Assembly: GCF_011682175.1 (NCBI RefSeq)
Contig: NZ_WHJG01000056.1
Coordinates: forward strand, 1 to 39,455
Origin: Massilia frigida
GTDB lineage: Bacteria > Pseudomonadota > Gammaproteobacteria > Burkholderiales > Burkholderiaceae_D
DNA: 39,455 nucleotides
Direction: 5' to 3'
This document shows, piece after piece, positions 6,719 to 14,960 of the stretch. The notes under the pieces were generated by a model. The model searched no databases. It worked only from the letters and a program-made list of their open reading frames with translations, and was not told the origin of the DNA. A program made the position numbers and the translations under genes. Numbering within the stretch: the stretch's first letter is position 1; each line of letters starts with the position of its first letter.

Positions 6719-8026
6719 TTAAATTGTCAATTTTTGGCCGTCAGCCCCGATAAGTGCAAGCTCTTCTAACCTCGCGTTGAGTTTTGTCAACCACAGACGT
6801 CGCTCGTTATCGTACGCGTGACGATTGTAGACGCCTTTGATCCCTCCAGGCATGTGCCCGATGACCGCCTCTGCGACCTCATCGCTGCAACCTAACGCAG
6901 CCAACTGGGTGCGACCAGTGCGACGCAGATCATGCGGCGCCCACCGCGTTACGGGAAGGCGTGCACGTTTGCTCTCCGTTTGAGCATATGGCATGTGCGT
7001 CCAGACCGCTACACCAATAGTCTTTTGCTCGACGTACCCCAGCCGCCCCCTTGAGGGAAATAGATAACTCCCTTGTGCCGCCGCTAAGCGCCGGCGGATG
7101 ATCTTCTCCGCACGCCCAATCAGTGGCACCCTCAAGTCACCAGCCTCCTCCCGCCAAGAATTTTTTGTCTTCGCCTTCGGCACAGTCCACCAAAGGCCAT
7201 CAGCCTCATCAGTGACCTCATGCGCCTCAATTGCCAAAATCTCCGCACCGCGTGTGCAAGTCCATAAATAAAGCGTGCAAACTTCCTCAACCAGGCGCGA
7301 GAAATTCGGTAGCCATCGCACGACCAATCCTATCTCGGCTTCGCTCAACACCCGCTTCTGCACCCCTATCGATTTACCTTGCAGAACCCGTCCTTTGCTT
7401 TTCAACTTACCTCGCAGTATCAGACGCCACCAGTTAGCTGCGGACTCCGGCAAACGACCAGCATCCAACGCGTAGTCCCATGCGGCGCCCATTTCGCACC
7501 TTATCCGCTGCGCCTGGACGGGGATGTGTGCGTAGCTTGAGACCAGATCGAACGCCTGTGATCGGGTCAATGTAGCAGCCGCAACGTTACCCAGCTCGCC
7601 CAGCATCGTGGCAAAGATTCTTCGAACTTCCTTTGCGCCCTTCTCCTCACGGCTTTTCTCTACGCGCTCCGTGAGGTACTCGTCACATAGCTTGGCAACG
7701 GTATATACGGCGGCTTTCTTGTCCTCTCTTGCCTTGACGGCGGCCACTCGCTCAGTCAGCCTGGCGGCCTGTTTTTCCACGGCCACGTCCACGCCGGCGC
7801 CACGCGAGGCGCGTAATTTTTCCCACTCAACCCCTGCTGCAGCGGCTGACATTTTCGGCCACTCCCCTATCTTGGTCTGCCGCATCCGTCCGTCCACGGG
7901 ACTTTTATAGCGATATATCCAGCTACGCAGCGTCGCGGTAGCGACAAGGCGCAGCCCCGGACAGTCGGTAATGGTAAAGTGTTGGCCTGCTGTGAGTAGC
8001 TTGGCTGCTCGTGCATCAAATTGCAT
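6719..8026 (-). CDS. P4-type tyrosine integrase (DUF4102 N-terminal arm domain)
   Basis: 435 residues from MQFDARAAKLLTAGQH; this start matches the usual beginning of this integrase group, though an in-frame ATG at 8089 is possible. The N-terminal arm-binding domain (1-90) is followed by a SAM-like core-binding domain (about 108-205) and the catalytic domain with R259, H365-x2-R368, H391 and the nucleophile Y400: all the tyrosine-recombinase residues are present. It inserts and, with a directionality factor, excises the element. It sits at the mutS edge and is read away from it, so the att site should be in the 200 bases between its start and the first codons of mutS. Confidence 0.95.
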   Translation of the reverse strand: MQFDARAAKLLTAGQHFTITDCPGLRLVATATLRSWIYRYKSPVDGRMRQTKIGEWPKMSAAAAGVEWEKLRASRGAGVDVAVEKQAARLTERVAAVKAREDKKAAVYTVAKLCDEYLTERVEKSREEKGAKEVRRIFATMLGELGNVAAATLTRSQAFDLVSSYAHIPVQAQRIRCEMGAAWDYALDAGRLPESAANWWRLILRGKLKSKGRVLQGKSIGVQKRVLSEAEIGLVVRWLPNFSRLVEEVCTLYLWTCTRGAEILAIEAHEVTDEADGLWWTVPKAKTKNSWREEAGDLRVPLIGRAEKIIRRRLAAAQGSYLFPSRGRLGYVEQKTIGVAVWTHMPYAQTESKRARLPVTRWAPHDLRRTGRTQLAALGCSDEVAEAVIGHMPGGIKGVYNRHAYDNERRLWLTKLNARLEELALIGADGQKLTI

Positions 8027-8041
8027 GGTAAGTCTCTTTCG

Positions 8042-8132
8042 GCGTAGGTCGGCGTAGCTTTTCCGGGGAGCGGAAAACTGATGAGACATTCTAGCGTAGC
8101 CTGAGAAAATGAAACAGTAAAAAGCTACGCTA
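8042..8132 (-). promoter_or_regulatory. Repeated GCGTAGC sites upstream of the integrase
   Basis: GCGTAGG at 8042-8048, GCGTAGC at 8052-8058 and 8094-8100, and its reverse GCTACGC at 8124-8130. TAGCGTAGC (8092-8100) and GCTACGCTA (8124-8132) form a perfect 9-bp inverted repeat with a 23-base spacer. They could be integrase arm-type sites, directionality-factor sites, or an operator of the integrase promoter. Confidence 0.5.
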
Positions 8133-8226
8133 AACCATACAGTGTTGTGCATGCTCATGCTTGCTTATGCGCAAAACTTCGCAAACAGGCAATCGACTAA
8201 ACATCATAGGAATCAAATAGTTAGCA

Positions 8227-10884
8227 ATGAACACGCTGTCAAATCAAGAAGTTACGTCAAGCGACAAAACTAAACATACGCCGATGATGCAGCAATATTT
8301 ACGCATCAAGGCCGACTACCCGACCATGCTGGTTTTCTACCGCATGGGCGATTTTTACGAGCTGTTCCACGACGATGCCGAAAAAGCCGCGCGCATTCTC
8401 GGCATCACCCTGACCGCCCGTGGCGCCTCGAACGGCAACCCGATCAAGATGTGCGGCATCCCCTTCCATTCGCTCGACCCGTACCTGGCCAAGCTGGTCA
8501 AGCTGGGCGAGTCGTGCGCCATCTGCGAACAAATCGGCGACCCGGCCACCAGCAAGGGCCCGGTCGAGCGGAAAGTGATGCGCGTGGTCACCCCCGGCAC
8601 CCTGACCGACGCCGACCTGCTGCCCGAAAAAGCCGAACGTCCCCTCCTCGCCGTGTGCATGATCAGCCAGCGCAAGGTCGTCACCACGGGCCTGGCGTGG
8701 CTGTCGCTGGCCAGCGGCGGCCTGAAACTGATGGAATTCTCGGGCGACAGCCGCACCGTCGGCGTGCGCCTGCAACAGGAACTCGAACGCATCGCCCCGG
8801 CCGAAATCCTGCGCAGTGACAGTAGCGGCGCCGACATGTTCGAAGACGACGGCACTGTCCACACCCAGCGCGTGCCGGACTGGCATTTCGATGTCGTCGG
8901 CGGCCACAAGGCCCTGCTCGACCAGTTGGCCGTGGCCACCCTCACCGGGTTCGGCGCCGATGGCCTGGGCGCCGCGTTCGGCGCGGCCGGCGCGCTGCTG
9001 CGCTACGCCCAGTCGACCCAGGGCCGCGGCTTGCAGCACGTGCGCAGCCTGTCGACCGAAACCGAGAATGAATTCATCGGCCTCGATGCCGCTACCCGGC
9101 GCAACCTGGAGCTGACCGAAACCATCCGCGGCCAGGAATCGCCAACCCTGTTTTCCTTGCTCGACCACTGCCGCACGGCGATGGGTTCACGCCTGCTGCG
9201 CCACTGGCTGCACCACGCGCGGCGCGACCAGAACGTGGCCCGCGCGCGCCACGCGGCCATCGCCGCGCTGGCGCAGAGCGACGCCGCCGGCGCGCTCTCG
9301 GCCACCCTGGCCGAGGTGCCCGACATCGAACGCATCACCACCCGCATCGCGCTGCTGTCGGCGCGCCCGCGCGACCTGGCCAGCCTGCGCGACGGCCTGC
9401 GCCAGTTGCCGGCCCTGCGCCGCTTGGTGCAGCCAGCCTTCAGCGCCGGCGAAGCAAGCCTGCTGGCCACCATCCACGATGCGCTGGCCACGCCCGCCAT
9501 CTGCCTCGACCTGTTAGAGCGCGCGGTGGCCCCGGAACCGGCGGCCATGGTGCGCGACGGCGGCGTGTTCGCGCGCGGCTTCGATGCGGAACTCGACGAA
9601 CTGCGCGGCCTGTCCGAGAACGCCGGCCAGTTCCTGGTCGACCTCGAAACACGCGAGCGTGCCCGCACCGGCATCGCCAACCTGCGCGTCGAGTACAACA
9701 AGGTGCACGGCTTCTACATCGAGGTCACGCACGGCCAGACCGACAAGGTGCCGGACGATTACCGCCGCCGCCAGACTTTGAAAAACGCCGAGCGCTACAT
9801 CACGCCGGAACTCAAGGTGTTCGAGGACAAGGCCCTGTCGGCGCAAGACAAGGCGCTGGTGCGCGAAAAACTCCTGTACGACCAGTTGCTGGCCGACCTG
9901 GCGCCGCACATCGGCACCCTGCAAACCATCTCGCAAGGCCTGGCGCAGCTCGACACCCTGACCGCGCTCACCACCCACGCGCTGCAGCACAACTGGTGTT
10001 CGCCGCAACTGGTGAGCGAGCCTTGCCTGGTGATCTGCGAAGGCCGCCATCCGGTGGTGGAAAAGCAGATCGAGCGTTTCATCGCCAACGACTGCAAGTT
10101 CGACGACGAACGCCGCCTGCTCCTGATCACCGGCCCGAACATGGGCGGTAAATCGACCTTCATGCGCCAGGTGGCCTTGATTACCCTGCTGGCCTACATC
10201 GGCAGCTACGTGCCGGCCACCAGCGCGACCATCGGCCCGATCGACCGCATCTTCACCCGCATCGGCGCTACGGACGACCTGGCCGGCGGGCGCTCGACCT
10301 TCATGGTGGAGATGACCGAATCAGCGGCCATTCTCAACGGCGCCACCGCGCAGTCGCTGGTGCTGATGGATGAAGTGGGGCGCGGCACCTCGACCTTCGA
10401 CGGCCTGGCGCTGGCCTGGGCCATCGCGCGCCACCTGATCGATGCGAGCCGCAGCTTCACCCTGTTCGCGACCCACTATTTCGAACTGACCCAGCTGCCC
10501 GAAAGCCACCCGAGCGCGGCCAACGTGCACCTGTCGGCGGTCGAGCACAAGGACAGCATCGTATTCCTGCACGCGGTGCAGGCCGGGCCGGCGTCGCAGA
10601 GCTACGGCTTGCAGGTGGCGCAGCTGGCCGGCGTGCCGCAGGCGGTGATCAAGGCCGCGCGCAAGCACCTGGCGCGGCTCGAATCGCAGGCGCTCGACAC
10701 CACGCCGCAGCTGGACCTGTTCGCGCTGCCGTGCGTGGAAGCGGACGATGCGCCAGCGGCCAGCGCGCACGATGCCGCGCCCGATGCCCTGCACGACGCG
10801 CTGGCCGCCATCGATCCGGACGCCCTGACCCCGCGCGAAGCGCTTGAGCAGCTGTACCAGCTCAAGCGCCTGGCCGCGCCATGA
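8227..10884 (+). CDS. mutS: DNA mismatch repair protein MutS
   Basis: 885 residues, full length for the family. The mismatch-reading motif is F43-Y44-E45 (GDFYELF); Walker [10 protein letters not shown] starts at residue 636 and the Walker B Asp-Glu is at 715-716, followed by the ABC signature-like GRGTSTFDG. MutS finds mismatches and, with MutL, starts repair. The first about 15 residues before [10 protein letters not shown] are not conserved in length in this family, and the first 80 bases are low in GC, like the element next to it. No Shine-Dalgarno is placed well: AGGAA at about 8209 is far. The promoter must lie in element-side DNA or in the att region. Confidence 0.97.
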   Translation: MNTLSNQEVTSSDKTKHTPMMQQYLRIKADYPTMLVFYRMGDFYELFHDDAEKAARILGITLTARGASNGNPIKMCGIPFHSLDPYLAKLVKLGESCAICEQIGDPATSKGPVERKVMRVVTPGTLTDADLLPEKAERPLLAVCMISQRKVVTTGLAWLSLASGGLKLMEFSGDSRTVGVRLQQELERIAPAEILRSDSSGADMFEDDGTVHTQRVPDWHFDVVGGHKALLDQLAVATLTGFGADGLGAAFGAAGALLRYAQSTQGRGLQHVRSLSTETENEFIGLDAATRRNLELTETIRGQESPTLFSLLDHCRTAMGSRLLRHWLHHARRDQNVARARHAAIAALAQSDAAGALSATLAEVPDIERITTRIALLSARPRDLASLRDGLRQLPALRRLVQPAFSAGEASLLATIHDALATPAICLDLLERAVAPEPAAMVRDGGVFARGFDAELDELRGLSENAGQFLVDLETRERARTGIANLRVEYNKVHGFYIEVTHGQTDKVPDDYRRRQTLKNAERYITPELKVFEDKALSAQDKALVREKLLYDQLLADLAPHIGTLQTISQGLAQLDTLTALTTHALQHNWCSPQLVSEPCLVICEGRHPVVEKQIERFIANDCKFDDERRLLLITGPNMGGKSTFMRQVALITLLAYIGSYVPATSATIGPIDRIFTRIGATDDLAGGRSTFMVEMTESAAILNGATAQSLVLMDEVGRGTSTFDGLALAWAIARHLIDASRSFTLFATHYFELTQLPESHPSAANVHLSAVEHKDSIVFLHAVQAGPASQSYGLQVAQLAGVPQAVIKAARKHLARLESQALDTTPQLDLFALPCVEADDAPAASAHDAAPDALHDALAAIDPDALTPREALEQLYQLKRLAAP

Positions 10885-11837
10885 TGCGCGGCGCGCCACT
10901 TGCCGCGTTCCTGTGCGCCGCCCTGCTGGCGCTGCAGGCCGATGCCGGCGCCGCGCAAGCGCGCGCGGCGGCCATGAAGGGAGCGGCGCCCTACCAGTTC
11001 GCCATCATCGGCCACCGCTTCACCGATGGCGGCGGTGACGCCCAGCTCGAACAAGCCATCGCCGCCAGCGACGATGGCGCGGTCGCCTTCGTGGTCGCCA
11101 CCGGCATCAAGGGTGAGCGCGAGCCGTGCAGCGACGAGTTGTACACGCAGCGGCGCGACCTGTTCGCGCAGGCGCGCCGGCCGATGATCGTGGCGCCCGC
11201 CGCCAGCGACTGGAGCGGCTGCACCAATGGCGCCGGCGGCCAGCTGGCGCTGGACCGCCTGAACCGCATGCGCGAGCTGTTTTATCCCGACGCCGATTCG
11301 CTCGGCAAGCGCAAGCTGCCCTTGCTGCGCCTGTCGGCCAGCTCGCAATTTCGCAGCTATGCCGAAAACGCGCACTGGGTGATGGGCAACGTGCTGTATG
11401 CGACCATGAACCTGCCCTCGGATAATAATCACTACCGTCCCGAGGCGGGCCGCAACAGCGAGTTCGAGGACCGCGCGGTAGCCAACCGCTTCTGGCTCAA
11501 GCGCCTGTTCGGCATCGCCAACCGCAACAAGCTCGACGCGGTGGTGTTGTTTACCGAAGGGGACATGAAGGCGCACAGCGACAAGCCGGGGCTGCTGTCC
11601 ATGCTGGGACAGGGCGACAGCCGCCAGGATGGCTATGCGGCGGCGCGCCACCAGGTCGTGACGATGGCGCAAAAATTCGCGGGGAAGGTGCTGCTGATCG
11701 ATACCGCGCCGCCACAGGGACCGGCACCGGCGATTGCCTGGCGCGCCAACCTGGGACATGTGAGCGTGGGCTCGAACGTGCTGCGCATGCGCGTGGCGCC
11801 AGGCAGCGAGAAGATGTTCCTGCTTCAGAAACCGTAA
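10881..11837 (+). CDS. Secreted hypothetical protein, possibly metallophosphoesterase-like
   Basis: 318 residues, ATGA overlap with the mutS stop (a second ATG follows directly). An N-terminal signal peptide (about 1-25, Ala/Leu-rich) implies export. The mature part has spaced Asp/His/Asn motifs ([49 protein letters not shown]) that resemble a divergent calcineurin-like phosphoesterase order, but the metal ligands cannot be assigned with confidence. Coupling to mutS is probably only positional. It ends just before a pair of hairpins shared with slyD on the other strand. Confidence 0.75.
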   Translation: MMRGAPLAAFLCAALLALQADAGAAQARAAAMKGAAPYQFAIIGHRFTDGGGDAQLEQAIAASDDGAVAFVVATGIKGEREPCSDELYTQRRDLFAQARRPMIVAPAASDWSGCTNGAGGQLALDRLNRMRELFYPDADSLGKRKLPLLRLSASSQFRSYAENAHWVMGNVLYATMNLPSDNNHYRPEAGRNSEFEDRAVANRFWLKRLFGIANRNKLDAVVLFTEGDMKAHSDKPGLLSMLGQGDSRQDGYAAARHQVVTMAQKFAGKVLLIDTAPPQGPAPAIAWRANLGHVSVGSNVLRMRVAPGSEKMFLLQKP

Positions 11838-11842
11838 AGCGG

Positions 11843-11905
11843 GCGCGCTGCCGGCCAGCGGCGCTGGCAGCGCGCGGATGCCGGGCGACCCGCGGGCCGC
11901 CCGGC
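11843..11905. terminator. Two GC-rich hairpins between convergent genes
   Basis: GCGCGCTGCC (11843-11852) pairs with GGCAGCGCGC (11866-11875), a 10-bp perfect stem; GCCGGGCG (11880-11887) pairs with CGCCCGGC (11898-11905). There is no T-run, so these may act as RNA 3'-end stabilisers or weak bidirectional terminators for the gene ending at 11837 and for slyD. Confidence 0.55.
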
Positions 11906-11915
11906 AAGCCGGGGT

Positions 11916-12464
11916 TTAATGCACGGGGTGGCTGCGGAAGTGGTCGCCCTCTTCGCCGTCATCTTCCTCGTCATCATCATGGTCGTGGCCATGCGCGCCA
12001 TGCACGTGGCCGTGCGCGATCTCGACATCGAGTGCGTCGCGCACATCGGTCACTTCCAGTTCGAAACGCAGGGCCATGCCGGCCAGCGGGTGATTGCCGT
12101 CGAGGACAACCTTGTCGTCGGCGATGTCGGTAACGGTGAAGATCATGGCTTCTTCGGAACCGTCCGGGCCGTCGGGCATGCCTTCGAACTGCATGCCGAC
12201 TTCGAGCGGCTCGGGCAGGCGCTCGCGCGCTTCGACCTTGACCAGCGACGAATCGTAGTCACCGAACGCATCATCGGGTTCGATCTGCAGGACGCAGGCA
12301 TAGCCCGTTTCCTTGCCATCGAGTTCTTCTTCAATCTTCGGCAGGGTATTCTCATAACCGCCGTGAAGATAGACCATCGGCTTGCTGCCGTCTTCGATCA
12401 GATTGTTCTGCGCGTCGGACAATTTGTATTTGACCGTTACGACCGTGTTTTTGGCAATCTTCAT
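11916..12464 (-). CDS. slyD: FKBP-type peptidyl-prolyl isomerase SlyD
   Basis: 182 residues from MKIAKNTVVTVKYKLSD; the start is set by GGAAG 6-8 bases upstream, and longer frames are not protein-like. The FKBP domain with the inserted flap covers about 1-145 (YLHGGYENTLPKIEEEL; DDAFGDYD; the NHPLAGMALRFELEV end is the classic SlyD signature). The C-terminal tail is rich in His, Asp and Glu (HGHVHGAHGHDHDDD), the metal-binding part used in nickel handling. It is cytosolic, acts as proline isomerase and chaperone, and is read divergently from roxA. Confidence 0.95.
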   Translation of the reverse strand: MKIAKNTVVTVKYKLSDAQNNLIEDGSKPMVYLHGGYENTLPKIEEELDGKETGYACVLQIEPDDAFGDYDSSLVKVEARERLPEPLEVGMQFEGMPDGPDGSEEAMIFTVTDIADDKVVLDGNHPLAGMALRFELEVTDVRDALDVEIAHGHVHGAHGHDHDDDEEDDGEEGDHFRSHPVH

Positions 12465-12492
12465 AGTGCTTCCTTTCAGTGTGTACTGGCGG

Positions 12493-12498
12493 ATTATA
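12493..12498 (-). promoter_or_regulatory. -10 element of slyD
   Basis: TATAAT on the minus strand, 28 bases upstream of the slyD ATG. A weak -35 (GAAACA, 12517-12522) is in reach. It lies back to back with the roxA -10. Confidence 0.6.
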
Positions 12499-12532
12499 CC
12501 TCCCCGCCGCCTTGCCCTGTTTCGGACTTGGT

Positions 12533-12538
12533 TATAAT
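12533..12538 (+). promoter_or_regulatory. -10 element of roxA, five bases before the ATG
   Basis: TATAAT ends five bases before the roxA ATG at 12544, so transcription should begin at or next to the start codon. A possible -35 is TTGCCC (12512-12517, spacer 15). Confidence 0.6.
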
Positions 12539-12543
12539 GTCGC

Positions 12544-13665
12544 ATGAAAAAATTAACGCTCTTGGGCGATATCACGCCCGCCCAGTTTTTACGCGATTAC
12601 TGGCACAAGAAACCGCTCTTGATCCGCCAGGCGATCCCCGGCTTCAAGCCGCTGCTCAAGTTCGAGGCCCTGGCCGCGCTTGCCAAGCTGAACCATGTCG
12701 AATCGCGCCTGATCACCCAGGTCGATGGCGACTGGAGCATGCAGCATGGTCCGCTGACCGAATTGCCGCCGCGCACGCAGCGCGCATGGACCATGCTGGT
12801 GCAGGGCGCCAACCTGGCCGACAAGGGCGCCGACGCGCTGCTGCGCCAGTTCCGCTTCATTCCCGACGCGCGCCTGGACGACCTGATGATCAGCTACGCC
12901 ACCGATGGCGGCGGAGTCGGTCCGCACTTCGATTCCTACGATGTGTTCTTGCTGCAGGCGCACGGCAAGCGGCGCTGGCGCATCGGCGCGCAAAAGGACT
13001 TGTCGCTGGTCGAAGGCAAGCCGCTCAAGATCCTCAAGAACTTCAAGCCGCAGGAAGAATTCCTGCTCGAAGCGGGCGACATGCTGTACCTGCCGCCCCA
13101 TTACGCGCACGATGGCGTGGCCGAGGGCGAGTGCATGACGTACTCGATCGGCTTCCGTTCGCCGTCCTACCAGGAACTGGGCGAAGCGTTCCTGCAATTC
13201 ATGGCCGACTCGATCGACCTGCCGGGCCGCTATGCCGATCCGGACCTGGAAGTGGCGAAACACCCGGCCGAAATCCCGCGCAATATGCTGGCGGCGATGA
13301 CCGAGGAAATGAACAAGGTGCGCTTTACCGAGGAAGACGTGACGATTTTCGTCGGCGAGCACATGTCCGAACCGAAGCATAATGTGTTCTTCACCGGCCC
13401 GGCCAAGCCCTTGACCATGGGTCGCTTCGCCGAAGCCGCCGCCAAGCGCGGCGTGGTGCTCTCGCTCAAGTCGCAGATGCTGTATCGTGGCAAGCACGTG
13501 TTCATCAACGGCGAATCGTTTGCCGTGGGCCGCGCCGACAAGGCCGTGCTCGACGTGCTGGCCAACGAGCGCGCCCTGGCCGGCGCCGCGCTGGCCGGCG
13601 CCTCGGACGATGTGATGGAAGCGCTGTACACCTGGTACCAGGATGGATGGATTGAACTCGCCTAA
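12544..13665 (+). CDS. roxA: Ribosomal protein uL16 arginine hydroxylase (RoxA/YcfD), JmjC-type
   Basis: 373 residues, the same length as E. coli YcfD. It is a 2-oxoglutarate/Fe(II) oxygenase that hydroxylates an Arg of ribosomal protein L16. The iron ligands are visible: H128-x-D130 in GPHFDSYD and H189 in PPHYAHDG. The C-terminal about 130 residues form the dimer/winged-helix part. The N-terminus (LLGDITPAQFLRDYWHKKPLLIRQ) matches the family, which supports the ATG at 12544. With the -10 box so close, the mRNA is probably leaderless. It is followed after 12 bases by a small unknown gene with its own AAGGA. Confidence 0.93.
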   Translation: MKKLTLLGDITPAQFLRDYWHKKPLLIRQAIPGFKPLLKFEALAALAKLNHVESRLITQVDGDWSMQHGPLTELPPRTQRAWTMLVQGANLADKGADALLRQFRFIPDARLDDLMISYATDGGGVGPHFDSYDVFLLQAHGKRRWRIGAQKDLSLVEGKPLKILKNFKPQEEFLLEAGDMLYLPPHYAHDGVAEGECMTYSIGFRSPSYQELGEAFLQFMADSIDLPGRYADPDLEVAKHPAEIPRNMLAAMTEEMNKVRFTEEDVTIFVGEHMSEPKHNVFFTGPAKPLTMGRFAEAAAKRGVVLSLKSQMLYRGKHVFINGESFAVGRADKAVLDVLANERALAGAALAGASDDVMEALYTWYQDGWIELA

Positions 13666-13677
13666 AAAGGAATTGCC

Positions 13678-14157
13678 ATGACCGACGCCACCGCCCTGCC
13701 ATTCAACTCGCACGCCGAATTCGAGGCGCAGCTGCGCGACTGCCTGGGGCGGGCGCGGTCCACGCTGCAATTGTTCGATCCGGATTTTTCGGTGTTTCCG
13801 CTCGGCAGCATCGAGACCGATGCCGCACTGCGGCAATTCCTGGCCGGCGGTGGCGCCATCCAGATCGCCATGCATCACAGCGCCTATATCGAGCGCCACT
13901 ATCCGCGCTTCATTCGCCTGCTGCGCGAGTTCAACCACAAGATCGAGGCGCGCGCCACCCCGCGCACGCTGCATCACTTGACCGATTCCTTCTGCATCGC
14001 CGACGGCGCGCACATCGTGCGCCGCTTTCACAGCGACCACATGCGCGGGGAAGCGGCCTTCGATATGCCGCAAGCCACCGATTTGAGCCAGGAAAGATTC
14101 GCGGGAATCTGGATTGAGGCTGTTTCAACGTTACATCCGACCACGACTGGTTTGTAA
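13678..14157 (+). CDS. Hypothetical protein, phospholipase D-like fold suspected
   Basis: 159 residues with AAGGA 7 bases upstream of the ATG. The pattern RSTLQLFDPDFSVFPLGSIETDAALRQFL followed by a small basic/His segment (AMHHSAYIERHYPRFIRLL) and HLTDSFCIADGAHIVRRFHSD resembles a single PLD-like half domain found in unnamed beta-proteobacterial proteins, without a full HKD motif, so catalysis is doubtful. It probably forms an operon with roxA. No signal peptide. Confidence 0.75.
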   Translation: MTDATALPFNSHAEFEAQLRDCLGRARSTLQLFDPDFSVFPLGSIETDAALRQFLAGGGAIQIAMHHSAYIERHYPRFIRLLREFNHKIEARATPRTLHHLTDSFCIADGAHIVRRFHSDHMRGEAAFDMPQATDLSQERFAGIWIEAVSTLHPTTTGL

Positions 14158-14170
14158 GGGTTTGTAAGGT
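14151..14170 (+). repeat. 10-bp tandem duplication over the stop codon
   Basis: TTTGTAAGGG is followed directly by TTTGTAAGGT; the first unit holds the TAA stop of the upstream gene, so the gene has a duplicated stop region. Confidence 0.6.
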
Positions 14171-14474
14171 CTGAAACCTGCCGATCAGAATATAAATCGG
14201 AGTTGACGCAAAATGGCCGATGAAATGAGCATAAAGAGGCGTTTTATCACAAGGTGAATGTTGCCAGTTCGCAAAAAGCTTCCATAAAAGCATCTTCCCG
14301 CTATTGCGGAGCACCAAATTTAGCTATAATATCGGGTTAGGAAGTTTCCGTTGTCTGTCAAGCACCATTACAGGTACGAAAGCTAACGAGAATTCCCTAA
14401 CGAGCGATAATTACCGGTAATTATTCATCGCAACATACGTCGTCATAATTTAGTGAAATAATTAAGGAAAACCC
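14158..14474 (+). promoter_or_regulatory. 317-base control region of the Ala-rich lipoprotein gene
   Basis: No gene is seen here. A TATAAT at 14325-14330 (with TTGCGG 15 bases upstream) would give a leader of about 140 bases. A second candidate -10, CATAAT at 14444-14449, would give a short leader. Between them are a direct repeat CTAACGAG (14383-14390 and 14397-14404) and a perfect 18-bp palindrome ATAATTACCGGTAATTAT (14407-14424). The palindrome overlaps the place of the -35 of the second candidate, as expected of a repressor site. Confidence 0.5.
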
Positions 14475-14756
14475 ATGAAAAAATCTTTGCTGATCGTCTC
14501 CCTGTTGGCCGTTGCCCTGGCTGCTTGCACCAAAAAAGAACCAGAAGCAGTTGTTACCCCAACCCCAGTTGTGGAAACCCCAGCAGTGGTTGCTCCAGCA
14601 GCTCCAGTTGATGCTCCAGTTGCTCCAGCAGCAACCGACGCCGCTAACGCTGCAGCTACCGCTGCTTCGGCCGCTTCCGTAGCTGCTGACGCTGCTAACG
14701 CCGCTTCGGTTGCCGCTTCGGCTGCTGCTTCGGCTGCTGCATCGGCTGCCAAGTAA
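14475..14756 (+). CDS. Small Ala-rich outer-membrane lipoprotein (alanine-zipper type)
   Basis: 93 residues with AAGGAAAA before the ATG. Signal peptide with lipobox L-A-A-C; the mature protein starts at C18. A Pro/Val-rich linker (about 23-52) is followed by an Ala-dominated region (53-92) with spacing like the alanine zipper of Lpp/OprI lipoproteins, and the last residue is Lys, as in Braun lipoprotein, where that Lys is linked to peptidoglycan. Codons (GCT, CCA, GTT) differ from the GC-rich neighbours, which suggests high expression rather than transfer. Its own promoter region and a strong terminator make it a single-gene unit. The Lpp-like role is inferred. Confidence 0.85.
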   Translation: MKKSLLIVSLLAVALAACTKKEPEAVVTPTPVVETPAVVAPAAPVDAPVAPAATDAANAAATAASAASVAADAANAASVAASAAASAAASAAK

Positions 14757-14770
14757 TCAGCGCGATTTGA

Positions 14771-14799
14771 AAAAGCCGGCCTGCGGGCCGGTTTTTTTT
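14771..14799 (+). terminator. Rho-independent terminator of the lipoprotein gene
   Basis: CCGGCC (14776-14781), loop TGCG, GGCCGG (14786-14791) and eight T; A-run on the 5' side extends the stem. Confidence 0.9.
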
Positions 14800-14916
14800 C
14801 GTCCGCAGATTCGCGTCAAGGTCGTTCCCCCGCGCAGGCGCGGGTCCATGGCAGCTCTGCTCAACGCGGCTGTCAGCGTCCACAGGCCTGGGGGCACCTT
14901 GTTGCGCAGGCGACGT

Positions 14917-14944
14917 AAAAAAACCGGCCTCGGCCGGTTTTTTT
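14917..14944 (-). terminator. Rho-independent terminator of the dapA-bamC operon
   Basis: AAACCGGCC-TC-GGCCGGTTT stem flanked by A and T runs on both sides, so it can work in both directions; it lies 16 bases beyond the bamC stop. Confidence 0.85.
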
Positions 14945-14960
14945 ATTGCTGCGTCGACAC

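Larger units (their letters stand above)
1..8226. mobile_element. Integrated element (partial), right end next to mutS
   Basis: The stretch left of mutS has visibly more A/T, short AT-rich gaps, and genes typical of integrative elements: an Arc-type regulator, a ParB-family protein, an AlpA-type regulator and, at the mutS side, a P4-type tyrosine integrase. No phage structural, conjugation or replication-initiator gene is visible, so it may be an integrative element or a phage satellite. The left end is not in the window. The right end is placed between the integrase start and the first about 80 bases of mutS, which are also low in GC (33 of the first 81 bases by hand count); the exact att core cannot be set without the other end. 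Confidence 0.8.

Noticed and set aside
11919-13382. 487-codon rightward frame across slyD and roxA
   Set aside because: It is the antisense of slyD joined to another frame of roxA; both known genes explain the region.
12589-14073. 494-codon leftward frame opposite roxA and its downstream gene
   Set aside because: Antisense shadow; the forward genes have the JmjC residues and good ribosome-binding sites.
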